From Acidimicrobiaceae bacterium (GTDB taxonomy: Bacteria > Actinomycetota > Acidimicrobiia > Acidimicrobiales > Salinilacustritrichaceae), in the NCBI GenBank assembly GCA_003476595.1, contig DMTU01000352.1, forward strand, positions 6,504 through 13,649: a stretch of 7,146 bases of DNA, written 5' to 3'. This document shows positions 5,401-7,146 of the stretch, piece by piece (the stretch's first letter is position 1; every line of letters begins with the position of its first letter). Made by a program: the position numbers and the translations under genes. The notes beneath the pieces are model-generated. The model did not search any database. It was given only the letters and a program-made list of their open reading frames with translations, and was not told the origin of the DNA.

Positions 5401-6381
5401 TCAGGCGCGGGTCGCCCGCATCGTGGACAGTCGGTCGAGCTCGCGCTCGGCCTCTTCGACGAAGCGGTGCACGAGATCGCCGGCGGGGACGACCTCGTGG
5501 ATGCCGCCGAGACCCTGCCCGGCGGCGTAGCACTCCTTGGCCGGGTCGATGTCCTCGGTGTCGGGCGCGGCGCCGAGGTGCATGGCGCCGTCGGACATCG
5601 AGCGGCCGATCTGGTCGGGGAAGCGAGCCAGCTCGTCGGGGTGGTCCTCGAAGTGCTGGGTGTAGTCGTTGCGCACGGCACGCAGCGTCTTGCCGGTGTA
5701 GGCCCGCGTGATGACGGTGTCGTCGTCGCGGCCCTCGACCAGCGCCTCGCGGTAGCCGGACACCACGTGGGCCTCCGGGGTGGCGATGAAGCGGGTGCCC
5801 ACCCACACGCCGTCGGCGCCGAGGGCGAGGGCGGCGGCCAGGCCGCGTCCGTCGAAGATGCCGCCGGCGGCGACCACGGGGACCCGATCGCCCACGGCGT
5901 CGACGATCTGGGGGACGAGCGGCATGGTGGCCACGGTGCCGGTGTGGCCGCCCGCTTCGGTGCCCTGGGCGATCACCACGTCGCAGCCGGCCTCCACGGC
6001 AGCCTCCGCATGGCGCACCTTGCCGCACATGTTCATGACGAGCACGCCGGCCCGGTGGCACTGGTCGACGACCTCGCGCGGCACGCCCAAGCCGGCCACG
6101 AACACCGAGGCGCCGCCGGCGATGATGGCGTCGACCTGCTCCTCCATGCCGCCCGGCAGGGCCGTGAGCAGGTCGACACCGAAGGGCGCGCTGGTCAGCT
6201 CGCGCACCTGGGCCATCTCCCGCTTCAACCGGTCGAGCCCCATCGGCGCGGCGCCGAGGGTGCCGAAGCCGCCGGCGTCGCTCACGGCGGCGACGAGCGC
6301 GGCGTAGGACACGCCGCCCATCCCGGCGAGCATCACGGGGTGCTCGCAGTCGAGCAGGTCGGTCAATCTGGTCTGCAACAT
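5401..6381 (-). CDS. Nitronate monooxygenase-like FMN oxidoreductase (2-nitropropane dioxygenase family)
   Basis: A 326-residue TIM-barrel flavoprotein. Family motifs are HPVMLAGMGGVSYAALVAAV (14-33) at the first strand, GVLVMNMCG (112-120), AQGTEAGGHTG (138-148) with the His at the NMO active-site position (H146), the FMN-phosphate segment PVVAAGGIFDGRGLAAALAL (168-187) and GADGVWVGTRFIATPEA (188-204). Length is typical (320-360). The start ATG 6381 matches the usual family N-terminus (MLxTRLTDLL). It lies 22 nt after the DUF35 gene stop; no clear Shine-Dalgarno precedes it. Members of this fold include true nitronate monooxygenases, FabK-type enoyl reductases and actinobacterial paralogues in CoA-thioester pathways, such as IpdC-like reductases of steroid ring catabolism. 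Its place between a thiolase/DUF35 pair and an acyl-CoA dehydrogenase makes a redox step on a CoA thioester as likely as nitronate detoxification. Family call is firm, substrate open. Confidence 0.92.
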   Translation of the reverse strand: MLQTRLTDLLDCEHPVMLAGMGGVSYAALVAAVSDAGGFGTLGAAPMGLDRLKREMAQVRELTSAPFGVDLLTALPGGMEEQVDAIIAGGASVFVAGLGVPREVVDQCHRAGVLVMNMCGKVRHAEAAVEAGCDVVIAQGTEAGGHTGTVATMPLVPQIVDAVGDRVPVVAAGGIFDGRGLAAALALGADGVWVGTRFIATPEAHVVSGYREALVEGRDDDTVITRAYTGKTLRAVRNDYTQHFEDHPDELARFPDQIGRSMSDGAMHLGAAPDTEDIDPAKECYAAGQGLGGIHEVVPAGDLVHRFVEEAERELDRLSTMRATRA

Positions 6382-6403
6382 GGCGTGTGCGACGGCGTGG
6401 CCG

Positions 6404-6826
6404 TCATCCCTCCGTGGTCTCGGTGTCGATCGGTTCGGCCCACACGAGGACGAAGTCCTCCGACCGGCGCTCGACGGTGCATCGCACTGCGGAGCCGATC
6501 CGGATCCGGGCTGGGGCTGTCGTGGTGGCGGCCAGCACGCGAGGGCCCTCGTCCAGCTCGACGACGAGCGTGGCGAAGGGCACCTCGGCCTGCCAGCCCG
6601 GGTCGAGGCTGCGGTGGCTGACGGCCAGCGAGACGATGGTGCCCGTGCCCGCCACCGGCTCGAACGACGAGGCCGGGCTGGCGCACTCGGCACAGAACCG
6701 CCGCGGCGGGTGGCGCCAGGTGCCGCACTCGTCGCAGCGCTGCACCGTGAGCGCCTCGGCCTCGAGGCAGACGCGGTGCCAGTCGAGCACGAGCCACTCG
6801 GGCTTGGGCACGTAGGTGCCGGTCAC
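6404..6826 (-). CDS. DUF35 zinc-ribbon / OB-fold protein, predicted partner of the adjacent thiolase
   Basis: A 140-residue cytoplasmic protein. A short N-terminal helix (about 10-28) precedes a rubredoxin-like zinc ribbon with four cysteines, C31-X2-C34-X10-C45-X2-C48. An OB-fold of beta strands follows at about 59-125 ([32 protein letters not shown]). This is the standard DUF35 architecture, and its usual length is 130-150. DUF35 proteins bind thiolase-like enzymes and help them accept acyl-CoA. Known cases are the Ltp2-ChsH2 aldolase of steroid side-chain degradation and the archaeal thiolase/HMG-CoA synthase complex. GTG 6826 is the start because it overlaps the thiolase TGA as GTGA, which implies coupled translation of two subunits in one complex. 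All four zinc ligands are present. Which reaction the pair catalyses is not determined by this subunit. Confidence 0.92.
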   Translation of the reverse strand: MTGTYVPKPEWLVLDWHRVCLEAEALTVQRCDECGTWRHPPRRFCAECASPASSFEPVAGTGTIVSLAVSHRSLDPGWQAEVPFATLVVELDEGPRVLAATTTAPARIRIGSAVRCTVERRSEDFVLVWAEPIDTETTEG

Positions 6827-7146
6827 CGGTCGACCCCGAGGATCGCCACGCTGCCGTCGCCCAGGTCGCCGTAGCCCGTCACCAGCGCGAGCTCGGCGCC
6901 TGCCACCTGGGCCGCCCCGCCGTCGCCTCGCAGCTGGCGGGTCGCCTCGACGAGGTGGTTGAGCCCCCAGCAGTGACCCTGCGAGAGCAGGCCGCCGTGG
7001 GTGTTGAGCGGGAAGCGGCCCTCCAGGGAGATGTTCCCGTCGGCCACGAACTCGGCGGCACCGCCGGGTTCGGCGTAGCCGAGCGCCTCGAGCTGGAGCA
7101 GGACCACGTAGGTGAAGCAGTCGTAGATCTGCAGGAAATCCATGTC
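6823..7146 (-). CDS. Thiolase-like protein, SCP-x/Ltp (lipid-transfer) family, C-terminal part only
   Basis: The frame enters the window from its right edge without a start, giving the last 107 residues of a protein normally near 380-400 residues long. Recognisable C-terminal thiolase features are [19 protein letters not shown], the [16 protein letters not shown] segment carrying the conserved active-site Gly-His, and [20 protein letters not shown]. The C-terminal loop, where classical thiolases have their CxG cysteine, here reads [16 protein letters not shown] and has no Cys. That pattern belongs to the SCP-x-like branch that pairs with DUF35 proteins and includes thiolases and Ltp2-type aldolases. 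The nucleophilic Cys of the N-terminal half lies outside the window, so a cleaving thiolase cannot be told from an aldolase. It acts on an acyl-CoA in the cytoplasm, probably together with the DUF35 protein whose gene overlaps its stop codon. Confidence 0.9.
   Translation of the reverse strand, partial: DMDFLQIYDCFTYVVLLQLEALGYAEPGGAAEFVADGNISLEGRFPLNTHGGLLSQGHCWGLNHLVEATRQLRGDGGAAQVAGAELALVTGYGDLGDGSVAILGVDR

Noticed and set aside
4080..5711. Open frame of 543 codons on the plus strand opposite the acyl-CoA dehydrogenase gene
   Set aside because: Its product is low-complexity Gly/Ala/Arg/His-rich with no recognisable domain. It is antisense to a gene with clear motifs, and high-GC codon bias removes stops from such shadow frames.
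5065..6621. Open frame of 518 codons on the plus strand across the oxidoreductase gene and its flanks
   Set aside because: It crosses several real minus-strand genes, has a His/Gly/Ala-rich composition and shows no domain.

Overview
The window is a gene-dense, high-GC stretch in which every supportable gene lies on the minus strand, so transcription runs from the high to the low coordinates. GC-rich third positions, frequent GTG starts, 4-nt start/stop overlaps and the gene types (stand-alone DUF35 protein, thiolase-like protein, class II nitronate-monooxygenase-like protein, acyl-CoA dehydrogenase, Liv transporter) point to a chromosomal segment of an actinobacterium. Acidimicrobiia or a mycobacterium-like lineage are possible, but the sequence does not settle the taxon. 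There are no mobile elements, tRNA/rRNA genes or CRISPR arrays.

The upstream block (7146 to 4113) is acyl-CoA catabolism. It starts with the C-terminal part of a thiolase-like (SCP-x/Ltp type) protein cut by the window edge. A DUF35 zinc-ribbon/OB-fold protein overlaps it by 4 nt and is the usual physical partner of such thiolases. A nitronate-monooxygenase-like FMN protein and an acyl-CoA dehydrogenase follow. This set resembles parts of steroid, isoprenoid or branched acyl-CoA side-chain degradation clusters.

A 96-nt spacer (4017 to 4112) follows. It holds a perfect GC-rich inverted repeat built on a TCCCG pentamer repeat, which may be a terminator or processing hairpin separating the blocks.

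The downstream block (4016 to 1) is a branched-chain amino acid type (Liv/HAAT) ABC importer in an unusual layout. It has one polypeptide fusing the LivH and LivM permeases, a small protein with two predicted membrane helices and a C-terminal helix, then LivG, LivF, and the start of a lipoprotein that is very probably the substrate-binding protein. Each gene overlaps the next (35, 4, 4 and 3 nt), implying tight translational coupling. The transporter may feed an acid or branched substrate to the CoA-dependent enzymes upstream, but that link is inferred only from proximity and shared strand.

The most interesting items are the uncharacterised small membrane protein inside the Liv operon, the LivH-LivM fusion, the pentamer hairpin, the thiolase/DUF35 pair without a visible C-terminal catalytic cysteine, and the acyl-CoA dehydrogenase whose usual catalytic-loop glutamate is glycine.
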